Shown here piece by piece: positions 18,813 to 28,311 of a stretch of DNA of 64,000 bases. The notes beneath the pieces are model-generated. The model ran no database searches. It saw only the letters and a program-made list of their open reading frames with translations, and was not told the origin of the DNA. Source of the stretch: Marinobacter shengliensis (GTDB taxonomy: Bacteria; Pseudomonadota; Gammaproteobacteria; Pseudomonadales; Oleiphilaceae); the NCBI RefSeq assembly GCF_003007715.1, contig NZ_PXNO01000027.1, positions 496,001 to 560,000 on the forward strand, given 5' to 3'. Positions within the stretch are counted from its first letter, which is position 1; each line of letters begins with the position of its first letter. The position numbers were made by a program, and so were the translations under genes.

Positions 18813-18883
18813 GCACGGGGTCCTGTCTCGCTAACGGGTGCTCGAAAGCGGCAAGCGTAAAGGATAAAACCCTGTGAAAAAAG

Positions 18884-18919
18884 CATAAAAAAACGTACCT
18901 GCCAGCTGAACTGGCAGGT
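18884..18919 (-). terminator. Intrinsic terminator after cspD
   Basis: On the minus strand the hairpin ACCTGCCAG-TTCAG-CTGGCAGGT (18919-18897) is followed by ACG and a run of seven T, about 25 nt after the cspD stop. It separates cspD from rluE. Confidence 0.88.
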
Positions 18920-18944
18920 GAGAGTGATTGGCCAAGGCGCCTTC

Positions 18945-19256
18945 TCAGGCGTTAACGGCTCTGGGCGGATATCCGTCCCGGCCTGACGATTGGTCCCGGG
19001 AGGACGGCTCAGACTGCTTGCCCCCAATTTCAGAGGGCTGCTTCGCCTGAGTTTCGTCAGGAACGATATTGACGGCGTGCACCCCTTTGTCACTGGGCTT
19101 TTTCTCAAAGGTGACCGCCTGGCCAGCTTTCAGCGTTTTGTAGCCGTCCATTTGCACCGAAGAGAAGTGGGCGAACAGGTCATCGCTGCAGCCGTCTTCG
19201 ATGATAAAGCCGTATCCCTTGGCGTTGTTGAACCATTTGACCTTGCCTCTAGGCAT
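18945..19256 (-). CDS. cspD: Cold-shock-domain protein, CspD-like
   Basis: A 103-residue protein with a cold-shock domain in residues 2-66 (RNP-1-like GKVKWFNNAKGYGFI and RNP-2-like DDLFAHFSS) and a hydrophilic tail of about 35 residues rich in Gln, Ser, Asp and Lys. The position beside clpS-clpA marks it as CspD, in E. coli a stationary-phase inhibitor of DNA replication. The ATG at 19256 is chosen because AGGGGAG lies just upstream and the protein then begins MPRGKVKWF; a longer in-frame reading to 19385 looks unrelated. It is divergent from clpS and ends at its own terminator. Confidence 0.93.
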   Translation of the reverse strand: MPRGKVKWFNNAKGYGFIIEDGCSDDLFAHFSSVQMDGYKTLKAGQAVTFEKKPSDKGVHAVNIVPDETQAKQPSEIGGKQSEPSSRDQSSGRDGYPPRAVNA

Positions 19257-19600
19257 GATGAACTCCCCTGTTCCTTTGCTGTCACTCTTATTATTGGAAT
19301 TGCTGCCTGAGACCCGGACGGGCCGGGTCATAAATGGTGCGATTCGGCATGGCAGGTGTCGCTTGCTGTTACATGCCGGTTGCACAGGTTTACATTATTT
19401 TACAATGCACCTTAACTGTCGGCCAAACCCGGGCTCGAGTCAAGGGGCAGTAGTCGCCGAATGAGTGGTTCAACAAGGTCCGGAAGCGGTATCATGTCCG
19501 TACTGATAAATAACTCACGCTTGAACCGGGCTTTCGCTTGAAAACCGGGTTGCGGGCAACCACATTTAGTCAGGAAACCGAATAACCGGTAAACAGAACC
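19257..19600. promoter_or_regulatory. Divergent cspD/clpS intergenic region (344 bp)
   Basis: No gene is visible here. Toward clpS there is a near-direct repeat CGCTTGAA-CCGGG (19518-19530) and CGCTTGAAAACCGGG (19535-19549). The second CTTGAA (19537-19542) is followed after 17 nt by CCACATTT (19560-19567), which loosely fits a sigma-32 promoter with spacing at the long limit. The rest is likely the cspD promoter and leader. Confidence 0.4.
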
Positions 19601-19960
19601 ATGCGGACAATTGAGAATTCTCTACTAGTATTTAATCAGGGGGAGGACGAACAGCCCGGGCGTCATGAAGGTGTTAGTGTTGCGCCCGAGAAGCCAGCTC
19701 TGAAGCGCCCGGCCCGGTATCGGGTTGTGCTCCTGAACGATGACTACACACCCATGGATTTCGTGGTGGATGTACTGATGAAGTTCTTCGGAATGAACGA
19801 AGAAAAGGCGACGCAGGTGATGCTGCTCGTCCATACGCAGGGAAAAGCCGTATGTGGGGTATATACCCGTGACATCGCGGAAACAAAGGCGGCACAGGTG
19901 AACCAGTATTCTTCGGAATGCGAGCATCCGCTCCTTTGCGAGATTGAACGTGCGGACTGA
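19601..19960 (+). CDS. clpS: ATP-dependent Clp protease adaptor ClpS
   Basis: Recognises N-degron substrates (Leu, Phe, Tyr, Trp N-termini) and docks them on ClpA. The 119-residue protein has a disordered N-terminal tail of about 35 residues followed by the ClpS core: [20 protein letters not shown], where the N-D-D-x-T-P-M block shapes the degron pocket, then [19 protein letters not shown]. It lies 18 nt before clpA. The leucyltransferase (bpt) and Leu/Phe transferase (aat) that create such degrons are encoded 4-5 kb away. Confidence 0.97.
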   Translation: MRTIENSLLVFNQGEDEQPGRHEGVSVAPEKPALKRPARYRVVLLNDDYTPMDFVVDVLMKFFGMNEEKATQVMLLVHTQGKAVCGVYTRDIAETKAAQVNQYSSECEHPLLCEIERAD

Positions 19961-19978
19961 TAGACGGCGGGGTGGCCC

Positions 19979-22249
19979 ATGCTGAGCAAAGATCTTGAAA
20001 TTACGCTGAATACGGCCTTCAAAAATGCCCGTGATAAGCGCCATGAATTCATGACGGTCGAGCATTTGTTGCTGGCTCTCCTCGATAACGAATCGGCGGT
20101 GGGTGTCCTCAAAGCCTGTGGTGCAGATCTCAAGCGCCTTGAAGATGAACTGGTCGAATTTGTCGACTCCACTACACCATTAATTCCAAGCACAGACAGC
20201 GAGCGTGAAACCCAGCCAACGCTGGGATTCCAGCGCGTGCTGCAGCGAGCGGTATTCCACGTCCAGTCCTCTGGCAAAAAAGAGGTGACCGGTGCCAATG
20301 TACTGGTGGCTATCTTCAGCGAGCAGGAGAGCCAGGCGGTATATGTCCTGAAGAAGCAGAGCATCGCCCGGATTGATGTGGTCAATTTCGTTTCCCACGG
20401 TATCTCCCGGGTTCAGGGCGCGGAAGACCAGGAAGGCGCGGACCATGCTGCCCATGAAGAGGCCGGCGAGGAAGGCTCCCAGTCCAGGCCGCTGGAAAGC
20501 TATGCCACCAATCTGAACGAGCAGGCCCGTCAGGGCCGCATCGACCCGTTGATTGGTCGCGAGCACGAAGTAGAGCGTGTGGTCCAGATACTGGTGCGTC
20601 GTCGCAAGAACAATCCGTTGTTGGTGGGCGAGGCCGGTGTTGGCAAGACCGCTATTGCCGAAGGACTGGCCAAGCGAATTGTGGATGGCCAGGTACCGGA
20701 GATCATTTCCGATGCGGTGGTGTATTCCCTGGATATGGGCGCCCTGCTGGCGGGCACCAAGTACCGGGGCGATTTTGAGAAGCGCCTGAAGGGCTTGCTG
20801 AGTGATCTGAAGAAGCAGAATCACGCCATTCTGTTTATTGACGAGATCCACACCATCATTGGAGCAGGTTCGGCCTCGGGCGGGGTGATGGATGCGTCCA
20901 ACCTGCTCAAGCCCATGCTGAGCTCCGGGGAGTTGCGTTGCATCGGCTCCACCACCTTCCAGGAGTTCCGCGGCATCTTTGAGAAAGACAGTGCTCTGGC
21001 ACGTCGCTTCCAGAAGATCGATGTGAACGAGCCAAGTGTCGAGGATACCTACCAGATTCTCAAAGGGCTGAAGCCGAGCTTCGAGAAGCACCACGACCTG
21101 AAGTACACCGACAAGGCGCTTCGGGTGGCTGCTGAGCTGGCGGACCGCTACATTACCGACAGGCATCTGCCAGACAAGGCCATCGATGTGATCGACGAAG
21201 CCGGCGCAAGGCAGCGCCTGCAGCCGGAAGACAAGCGCAAGAAGACCATTGATGTTACCGACATCGAAGACGTGGTCGCGAACATCGCCCGGATTCCGCC
21301 GAAGAACGTGTCCACCAGCGACAAGGATCTGCTGCGTAACCTTGAGCGCGATCTGAAAATGGTGGTATTCGGACAAGACCCGGCCATCGAATCTCTGGCC
21401 ACGGCGATCAAGCTGGCCCGTGCCGGCTTGAAAGCGCCGGAGAAACCGGAAGGCGCCTTCCTGTTTGCGGGCCCAACCGGGGTTGGTAAAACAGAAGTGA
21501 CCAAACAGCTGGCGAAGGTGCTTGGCATTGAGCTGGTGCGGTTCGACATGTCTGAGTACATGGAGCGGCATACCGTGTCTCGGCTGATTGGTGCGCCTCC
21601 CGGTTATGTCGGCTATGACCAGGGTGGCCTGCTGACCGAGGCGGTTAACAAGCACCCGCACTGCGTGTTGTTACTGGATGAAATTGAAAAGGCGCACCCG
21701 GAAGTGTTCAACCTGCTGCTGCAGGTGATGGACCACGGCACCCTGACCGACAACAACGGTCGGAAGGCCGATTTCCGCCATGTGATTCTGGTGATGACTA
21801 CCAACGCCGGTGCCGAGAGTATGGCTCGCCGTTCCATTGGCTTCAGCGAGCAGGATCACAGCACCGATGGCATGGAAGTGATCACCAAGACCTTTACGCC
21901 GGAGTTCCGTAACCGCCTGGACGGCATTATCCAGTTTGCCGACCTGCAGAAGGAAACGATCACCCACGTAGTCGACAAGTTCCTGACCGAACTTCAGGCC
22001 CAGCTGGATGAGAAGCACGTGGTGCTGCACGTGGACCATGCGGCTAAATCCTGGCTGGCAGAGAAGGGCTACGATGTCACCATGGGTGCCAGACCGATGG
22101 CTCGCCTGATTCAGGACAAGATCAAGCGGCCGCTGGCTGAGCAGATCCTGTTTGGCCGATTGTCGGAGAAGGGCGGGGACGTGTTCATTCAGTTGAAGGA
22201 CGATGAACTGGTCTTTGACTATGAGGACGAGCCAGCCGAAGCGGTCTGA
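19979..22249 (+). CDS. clpA: ATP-dependent Clp protease ATP-binding subunit ClpA
   Basis: AAA+ unfoldase that feeds substrates, including ClpS-delivered N-degron proteins, into ClpP. The 756-residue protein contains the Clp N-domain (1-140), a variable acidic linker (140-170), D1 with Walker A GEAGVGKTA (217-225), D2 with GPTGVGKTE (about 497-505), and the ClpP-docking loop IGF in RRSIGFSEQD. clpP is not in the window. It is followed by a strong terminator and preceded directly by clpS. Confidence 0.97.
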   Translation: MLSKDLEITLNTAFKNARDKRHEFMTVEHLLLALLDNESAVGVLKACGADLKRLEDELVEFVDSTTPLIPSTDSERETQPTLGFQRVLQRAVFHVQSSGKKEVTGANVLVAIFSEQESQAVYVLKKQSIARIDVVNFVSHGISRVQGAEDQEGADHAAHEEAGEEGSQSRPLESYATNLNEQARQGRIDPLIGREHEVERVVQILVRRRKNNPLLVGEAGVGKTAIAEGLAKRIVDGQVPEIISDAVVYSLDMGALLAGTKYRGDFEKRLKGLLSDLKKQNHAILFIDEIHTIIGAGSASGGVMDASNLLKPMLSSGELRCIGSTTFQEFRGIFEKDSALARRFQKIDVNEPSVEDTYQILKGLKPSFEKHHDLKYTDKALRVAAELADRYITDRHLPDKAIDVIDEAGARQRLQPEDKRKKTIDVTDIEDVVANIARIPPKNVSTSDKDLLRNLERDLKMVVFGQDPAIESLATAIKLARAGLKAPEKPEGAFLFAGPTGVGKTEVTKQLAKVLGIELVRFDMSEYMERHTVSRLIGAPPGYVGYDQGGLLTEAVNKHPHCVLLLDEIEKAHPEVFNLLLQVMDHGTLTDNNGRKADFRHVILVMTTNAGAESMARRSIGFSEQDHSTDGMEVITKTFTPEFRNRLDGIIQFADLQKETITHVVDKFLTELQAQLDEKHVVLHVDHAAKSWLAEKGYDVTMGARPMARLIQDKIKRPLAEQILFGRLSEKGGDVFIQLKDDELVFDYEDEPAEAV

Positions 22250-22270
22250 CCGCAATCGTTGGTAATGGAA

Positions 22271-22306
22271 GCCGCTGCCGGGCTATGTCCGGCAGCGGTT
22301 TTTTTT
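22271..22306 (+). terminator. Intrinsic terminator after clpA
   Basis: Stem CCGCTGCCGG (22272-22281) and CCGGCAGCGG (22289-22298), 7-nt loop, then eight T (22299-22306). It lies 22 nt after the clpA stop. Confidence 0.95.
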
Positions 22307-22490
22307 GTGGTGCGCCTTGACGGGCGCTGTCTTGGTGCAGGTGGGCTGGCTGTTAACCGGTTGACCGAAGCATGCCCCAGCGCCTGGCCGTGCTGTCAAT
22401 CCATTTCAGGGCAACTTCTGTCAGTTTAAGGCAAAGAATGCGTGGTGATTTGCCACGGTTTGCCAATAACAACGATAAGGAAGCAGCCCA

Positions 22491-23540
22491 ATGAGGACGT
22501 TCCGTCAATTCTCCCTTACCCTGGCAGTGATTTTTGGTCTGTTGGTGCTCCTGGTTCGCCCGGCACTGGCGGCTACCGAAAGAAAGCAGTTCTGCGTATT
22601 TGATGTGGCCGGCGCTAACGGCTTTGTCTATCAGTTACTTCGTGATTACCAGCGCGGCGCAGTCTCCGCAGGTACATCTCTGGTGATGCAGCCCTACACC
22701 GATGAAGACCTGGCCATCAGGGACTTTCGCGAGGGCCAGTGTGACCTGGTGGCACTCACCGATATGGGGGTGCGGCATTTCAACGATTTTACCGGTTCGA
22801 TCAGCGCCATCGGTGCTGTACCTTATTATGAAGACTTGCGGGTCTTGCTGCATGGTCTTGCCAGCCCGCGTATCGCGAGGCACCTGAGCCAGGATGGCTA
22901 TGAGGTGCTTGGTGTCGCGCCCATGGGCGCGGCTTACCTGTTCGTCAATGACCGGGCCATTAACCACGTTGAAGCGCTCAAGGGTAAACGCATCACGGTT
23001 TTTGAAGGCCACCATGATGCCCGACATATGGTGGAGTTTGTGGGTGCCGAGCCGGTGCCGGCGAAGATCTCGAACTTTGCCCGGGTTTTCAACTCAGGTC
23101 AGGCTGACATGAGCTATGCGCCGGCAGCGGCCTGGGAAGTGCTTGAAATGTTCCGTGGGGCAGGCGATCGGGGTGGCATCATTCGCTACCCAGTCGGTCA
23201 GGTGACAATACAGCTGGTGGCGCGGGAAGGTGCATTCAGTCCCGAGTTTGTTCGGGAGTCCCGGAAACTGATGGCCCGGCTCTATCCTGATGCCATCAGG
23301 GTTATTCGGCAATTCGAGGACCGTATACCAAGTGATCGGTGGGTGGATATTGGTCCGGAGGACATGCTGGAGTATCAGGAAATGCTCAGGCAGGTACGCA
23401 TAGATCTACTGTCGAATAAAGGGCAAGAGGCCCAGTTGGCCGCCGCTGTTTATCACGAAGATATGATGACGATTCTGCGCAAGATACGTTGTTATACAAA
23501 CCCGGGTGCCATGGAATGCTCGGATCAGAACCGCGAATGA
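22491..23540 (+). CDS. Putative periplasmic solute-binding protein, AdeT-like
   Basis: A 349-residue secreted protein with a clear signal peptide (hydrophobic 9-25, cleavage after PALA). The mature part resembles TRAP/DctP-like binding proteins: FRVFDVAGANG-type opening (FCVFDVAGANGFVYQLLRDY), a DLVALTDMGVRHF block, and KGKRITVFEG, as in proteins annotated AdeT in Acinetobacter. No TRAP or ABC membrane component is adjacent, so a transport role is unproven. It is a single-gene unit between the clpA terminator and a bidirectional terminator before infA, breaking the usual clpA-infA adjacency. Family assignment is tentative; secretion is well supported. Confidence 0.6.
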   Translation: MRTFRQFSLTLAVIFGLLVLLVRPALAATERKQFCVFDVAGANGFVYQLLRDYQRGAVSAGTSLVMQPYTDEDLAIRDFREGQCDLVALTDMGVRHFNDFTGSISAIGAVPYYEDLRVLLHGLASPRIARHLSQDGYEVLGVAPMGAAYLFVNDRAINHVEALKGKRITVFEGHHDARHMVEFVGAEPVPAKISNFARVFNSGQADMSYAPAAAWEVLEMFRGAGDRGGIIRYPVGQVTIQLVAREGAFSPEFVRESRKLMARLYPDAIRVIRQFEDRIPSDRWVDIGPEDMLEYQEMLRQVRIDLLSNKGQEAQLAAAVYHEDMMTILRKIRCYTNPGAMECSDQNRE

Positions 23541-23575
23541 TGGTCAGCGAACGCCCGACTTACCAGATCTAACAA

Positions 23576-23601
23576 AAAAGCCCCGCAGAAGCGGGGCTTT
23601 T
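23576..23601. terminator. Bidirectional terminator between AdeT-like gene and infA
   Basis: AAAAGCCCCGC-AGAA-GCGGGGCTTTT, a perfect stem with an A-run and a T-run, able to stop transcription from both convergent genes. Confidence 0.93.
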
Positions 23602-23618
23602 CAGATGTCACTGGAGCA

Positions 23619-23837
23619 TTAACGGGCGCGGTACACAATGCGGCCCTTGCTCAGGTCATAGGGAGTCAGCTCAACCTTGACCTTGTCGCCTGTCAGGATG
23701 CGGATGTAGTTCTTGCGCATTTTTCCTGAGATGTGAGCGGTTACAACGTGACCGTTGGCCAGCTCAACGCGGAACATGGTGTTGGGAAGGGTGTCGATAA
23801 TAACCCCTTCCATTTCAATGACATCTGATTTCGCCAT
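23619..23837 (-). CDS. infA: Translation initiation factor IF-1
   Basis: A 72-residue S1-type OB-fold protein that occupies the ribosomal A site during initiation. It starts [19 protein letters not shown] and contains [20 protein letters not shown] and [21 protein letters not shown], matching IF-1 over its full length. It is monocistronic-looking: 81 bp downstream of bpt with a terminator 17 bp after its stop. Confidence 0.98.
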   Translation of the reverse strand: MAKSDVIEMEGVIIDTLPNTMFRVELANGHVVTAHISGKMRKNYIRILTGDKVKVELTPYDLSKGRIVYRAR

Positions 23838-23918
23838 TCAGTAAAAACCTCGTTCGGGAATGCTTTCGGTGATTTTAAATTGCGCAATTCTGCCTGATTT
23901 CTTAACGTTTGGCAAAAA

Positions 23919-24632
23919 TCAGTCCAATTGCATCTCTCGCCAGTGGCCGTCGCGCAGGGCTTCGATCGGGGTAAAGCGGGTTTTGTAGTTCATTTTCCGG
24001 CATTCTTTGATCCAGTACCCCAGATAAAGATGGGGCAATTCCCGCCGGCGGGCTTCTTCAATTTGCCAGAGCACGGCAAAGGTTCCCAGGCTTCGGTGTT
24101 CCAGTTCCGGGGCGAATATGGTGTAGATGGCCGACAGGCCATCGTCCAGCAGATCCACGGCGGCCAGCCCCACCAGTTCACTGTCCAGGGAAATCTCCAG
24201 GAACCAGGAGTCTGTTGCCCCCTCTACCAGAAACGACATGAACTGCTCCCGGGAGGGTGGGTACATGTCTCCGTCCTCATGGCGTTCTTCTATATAGTGG
24301 GCATAGAGGCGATAGTAGCGCTCGCTGAAGGCGGCTGGCACCAGTCTGCAACTGAGGTCCTGGTTCTTGCGCAGCACCCGCCGTTGATTGCGATCAGGTT
24401 TGAACTCATCCACTTTCAGGCGAACAGGTACACAGGCATTGCAGTCTTCACAGTGGGGGCGGTAGTAATGTGAGCCGCTGCGACGAAAGCCAAGGGCCGT
24501 CAACTGGCTGTAGAGTTTCTTGTCGATGTGGGCCCGTGGGTCCACAAACATGGTGGTGGCTTCGCGGTCTGGCAGGTAGCTGCAATCATGGGCTGGTGTT
24601 GCAAAGAAAACCAGGGTTCTGAGGTTGCTCAT
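23919..24632 (-). CDS. bpt: Aspartate/glutamate leucyltransferase Bpt
   Basis: Adds Leu from Leu-tRNA to proteins with N-terminal Asp or Glu, making ClpS/ClpA substrates. The 237-residue protein has the N-terminal block DCSYLPDREATTMFVDP, the metal-linked CEDCNACVPVR cluster, and the C-terminal GNAT-like transferase part with LYLGYWIKECRKMNYK. Its start codon abuts the aat stop. Arginyltransferase (Ate1-like) is the alternative name for the superfamily, but the bacterial two-domain length fits Bpt. Confidence 0.94.
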   Translation of the reverse strand: MSNLRTLVFFATPAHDCSYLPDREATTMFVDPRAHIDKKLYSQLTALGFRRSGSHYYRPHCEDCNACVPVRLKVDEFKPDRNQRRVLRKNQDLSCRLVPAAFSERYYRLYAHYIEERHEDGDMYPPSREQFMSFLVEGATDSWFLEISLDSELVGLAAVDLLDDGLSAIYTIFAPELEHRSLGTFAVLWQIEEARRRELPHLYLGYWIKECRKMNYKTRFTPIEALRDGHWREMQLD

Positions 24633-25346
24633 TCATGCCTCCGGGCCAGGCCAGCGCCAGGTGAATGTCCAGTCTGGCTGATCCGCTTTCCGATCCACAC
24701 ATGCCCTGAGTATAGATAAAAATTCCGCCCGCGGGATAGCCCTGGCACCCATGCTCAGCAGGTGGCTGCTCTCAACCTGGCAGTCCATCATCTGGTAGCC
24801 CCAGACCGCCAGTTGGTTGGCAAGGTGTACCATGAGCACTTTGGAGGCATTGGTCTCCAGAGAAAACATCGACTCTCCGAAGAAGCATCGCCCCAGGGCC
24901 AGGCCGTACATGCCGCCAGCCAGCTCGCCCTGTTGATTCCAGATTTCAATGGAGTGGGCGATGCCTTGCCGGTGTAGCCTGGTGTACGCGGTGACCATGT
25001 CATCGGTGATCCAGGTGCCCTCGGCACGGGTATTGGCGCAAAGGCGGATGATCCGGCTGAAACACTGATCGGCGGTGACCTCGAAACGACGCTGGTTCAG
25101 GGTGCGCCGCAGGCTACGGGAGATATGAATCTCGTTGGGGAAGAGCACGCACCGTGGGTTGGGCGACCACCAGAGGATGGGCTGGTCGTCACTGAACCAG
25201 GGAAAGATGCCGTTGCGATAAGCCAGCAACAGTCGCTCTGATGACAGGTCGCCACCCAGGGCCAGCAGGCCGTCCGGGTCGTCCAGTGCTTCGTCTGCCG
25301 GGGGGAACCAGAGCTGATCCGGGTCCAGCCAGGGTAGCGACGTCAT
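24633..25346 (-). CDS. aat: Leucyl/phenylalanyl-tRNA-protein transferase Aat
   Basis: Transfers Leu or Phe to proteins with N-terminal Lys or Arg, marking them for ClpSAP. The 237-residue protein shows the family blocks FPPADEALDDPDGLLALGGD, YRNGIFPWFSDDQPILWWSP, GTWITDDMVTAYTRLH and the CFFGESMFS active-site region. The ATG at 25346 gives MTSLPWLDPDQLWFPP, the normal Aat N-terminus; a long upstream in-frame extension is antisense to trxB and is rejected. It begins 16 nt after trxB. Confidence 0.96.
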   Translation of the reverse strand: MTSLPWLDPDQLWFPPADEALDDPDGLLALGGDLSSERLLLAYRNGIFPWFSDDQPILWWSPNPRCVLFPNEIHISRSLRRTLNQRRFEVTADQCFSRIIRLCANTRAEGTWITDDMVTAYTRLHRQGIAHSIEIWNQQGELAGGMYGLALGRCFFGESMFSLETNASKVLMVHLANQLAVWGYQMMDCQVESSHLLSMGARAIPRAEFLSILRACVDRKADQPDWTFTWRWPGPEA

Positions 25347-25362
25347 GTTGCGATTACCTGGA

Positions 25363-26340
<978 letters not shown>

Positions 26341-26347
26341 TCAGGTT

Positions 26348-26367
26348 CAGTCCGGCCGTGCGGACTG
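26348..26367 (-). promoter_or_regulatory. Hairpin in the trxB leader
   Basis: Inverted repeat CAGTCCG (26348-26354) and CGGACTG (26361-26367) with a 6-nt loop, about 30 bp upstream of trxB. There is no T-run on either side, so it is not an obvious terminator; role unknown. Confidence 0.35.
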
Positions 26368-26468
26368 TTGATTAATTAAGAAGTCGAAAGGCTAACATGA
26401 AATAACCAGGCTGCCATTCGTTTCCGATAATGCGGCCAATTAAGCTTCGCTATATGGGCATTGCGGAA

Positions 26469-27380
26469 TTATTCAAGTACTGAGACGGTGGTCAGCAGCT
26501 GCCGGACCCTTTCTTTGCTTTTGCCGGACTCTCCCTGCTCGAGGCGATGCTCGGCAACGGACGGGAAAACCGCCTGGATATCGTCTGGCAACACATGGTT
26601 GCGGCCTGCCATCAGTGCCCAGGCTTTGGCGGCCCGGAGCAGACCGAGGCCAGCCCTCGGGGAAAGGCCATACAGCAGGCCGGGCATGCGACGGCTTTGT
26701 TCGAGCAGACGCTGGAGGTAATCCAGCAGGGCCGGGCTGGCAGTGACCTCGTCCACGGCACCTTGCAGTGCCTGCAGTTGGTCGTGGGGGAGGATGGCCT
26801 GGAGCCTGTCTGTGAGGGTCTTGCGATCCTCGCCTTCCAGCAGTTCCCGCTCGGCCTTCGGATCCGGATACCCCAGGCGCAGGCGCATCAGGAAGCGGTC
26901 AAGCTGGGATTCGGGCAGCGGAAAGGTGCCGCCCTGTTCGATGGGGTTCTGGGTGGCAATCACGAAAAACGGCGAGGGCAGTGGCCGGGTTTCGCCCTCA
27001 ATGGACACCTGTCGCTCTTCCATGGCTTCCAGCAACGCGCTTTGAGTACGGGGCGAGGCCCGGTTGATCTCGTCTGCCAGTACAACTTGGGCAAAAATCG
27101 GGCCCGGATGAAATACTAGGCTGCCGGCCTGCTTGTCATACATGGAATAGCCCAGAACATCGGCGGGTAGCAGATCGTTGGTGAACTGGATGCGCTGATA
27201 ACTCAGGCCCATGATCTTGGCCAGGGCGTGGGACAGGGTGGTTTTGCCCATCCCGGGAATGTCCTCGATCAGCAGGTGGCCGCGGGCCAGTAATCCACAC
27301 AGGGCCAGCCGAACCTGGGTGTCCTTGCCCAACAGTATTTTGTTGAGTTCGGTAACAACGCTGTCCATCTTTTGTTTCAT
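26469..27380 (-). CDS. MoxR-family AAA+ ATPase
   Basis: A 303-residue MoxR ATPase, a class thought to act as chaperones in the assembly of metalloenzymes or envelope complexes. Visible: Walker A GMGKTT (43-48), Walker B VVLADEINRASP, the MoxR signature TQSALLEAMEERQVSIEG, sensor 1 FFVIATQNPIE, and a sensor 2 region GLSPRAGLGLL. Its start lies 7 nt after the aguB stop with GAGG 6 nt upstream, so it is probably co-transcribed with aguA-aguB. The usual MoxR partners (DUF58 and von Willebrand A proteins) are absent downstream, where trxB begins. Confidence 0.9.
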   Translation of the reverse strand: MKQKMDSVVTELNKILLGKDTQVRLALCGLLARGHLLIEDIPGMGKTTLSHALAKIMGLSYQRIQFTNDLLPADVLGYSMYDKQAGSLVFHPGPIFAQVVLADEINRASPRTQSALLEAMEERQVSIEGETRPLPSPFFVIATQNPIEQGGTFPLPESQLDRFLMRLRLGYPDPKAERELLEGEDRKTLTDRLQAILPHDQLQALQGAVDEVTASPALLDYLQRLLEQSRRMPGLLYGLSPRAGLGLLRAAKAWALMAGRNHVLPDDIQAVFPSVAEHRLEQGESGKSKERVRQLLTTVSVLE

Positions 27381-27387
27381 GCAGGCC

Positions 27388-28311
27388 TCAGTCCCGTACC
27401 CGTTTCAGAATGTCTTCGTAGGCATCAATGCGACGATCACGGAGATACGGCCAGATTCGCCGAACGGATTCGGTACGGTTGCGATCAAGGGTGGCTGTCA
27501 GAATGCACTCGCTGTGGTCATCTCCCCTGGCCAGGAATTCGCCCTGGGGGCCACAGATGAAGCTGTTGCCCCAGAATCGGATGCCATCACCCTGGCCGGT
27601 GGGATCCGGTTCGGTGCCAACACGATTGGGAGCAATAACGGGTAGGTTGTTGGCAACGGCATGGCCCCTTTGCACCGTGACCCAGGCTTCCAGCTGCCGG
27701 GCCTGTTCTTCGGGGTCGTCGGTGATGTCCCAACCGATGGCGGTGGGGTAGATCAGGATATCGGCACCGGCCAGTGCCATCAGGCGGGCTGCCTCCGGGT
27801 ACCACTGGTCCCAGCACACCAGAACTCCGAGCTTTCCGATAGAGGTATTGATCGGGGTGAAGCCGCTGCGGCCGTCATTGACCCTGGCGTCTCCGGGAGT
27901 GAAATAGAATTTCTCGTAGAAGCCCGGGTCATCGGGGATGTGCATCTTGCGGTAGATGCCAGCCAGACTGCCGTCGGTATCAAACACCACGGAGGTATTG
28001 TGGTAGACGCCGTTCATGCGCCGTTCGAAGATGGAGCCGACCAGGACAATCTCCAGTTCGCCAGCGAGGTCTGCCAGCCGGTTGCTGGTGGGGCCGGGAA
28101 TGGGCTCCGCCAGTTCAAAAATGTCTGTGTCTTCTGTCTGGCAGAAATACAGCGTGGCATGCAGCTCTTGCAGCACCACCAGTTGTGCGCCGCCCTTGGC
28201 GGCTTCACGGATCAGTTTCTCAGACGTGGCGAGGCTGGCAGCCTTGTCGTCGGTACACTTTTGCTGGATAGCAGCAATCTTCAGCTGCGGGTTCTCGGGC
28301 CGGCTAGTCAT
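27388..28311 (-). CDS. aguB: N-carbamoylputrescine amidase AguB
   Basis: Nitrilase-superfamily enzyme that hydrolyses N-carbamoylputrescine to putrescine, the second step of agmatine breakdown. The 307-residue protein has the catalytic triad E49 (LQELHATLYF), K122 (YRKMHIPDDP) and C166 (VLVCWDQWYPEAARL). The start overlaps the aguA stop by 4 nt (ATGA), confirming the functional pairing. moxR follows after 7 nt. Confidence 0.95.
   Translation of the reverse strand: MTSRPENPQLKIAAIQQKCTDDKAASLATSEKLIREAAKGGAQLVVLQELHATLYFCQTEDTDIFELAEPIPGPTSNRLADLAGELEIVLVGSIFERRMNGVYHNTSVVFDTDGSLAGIYRKMHIPDDPGFYEKFYFTPGDARVNDGRSGFTPINTSIGKLGVLVCWDQWYPEAARLMALAGADILIYPTAIGWDITDDPEEQARQLEAWVTVQRGHAVANNLPVIAPNRVGTEPDPTGQGDGIRFWGNSFICGPQGEFLARGDDHSECILTATLDRNRTESVRRIWPYLRDRRIDAYEDILKRVRD

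Noticed and set aside
20180..21661. A 493-codon open frame on the minus strand
   Set aside because: Antisense shadow of clpA.
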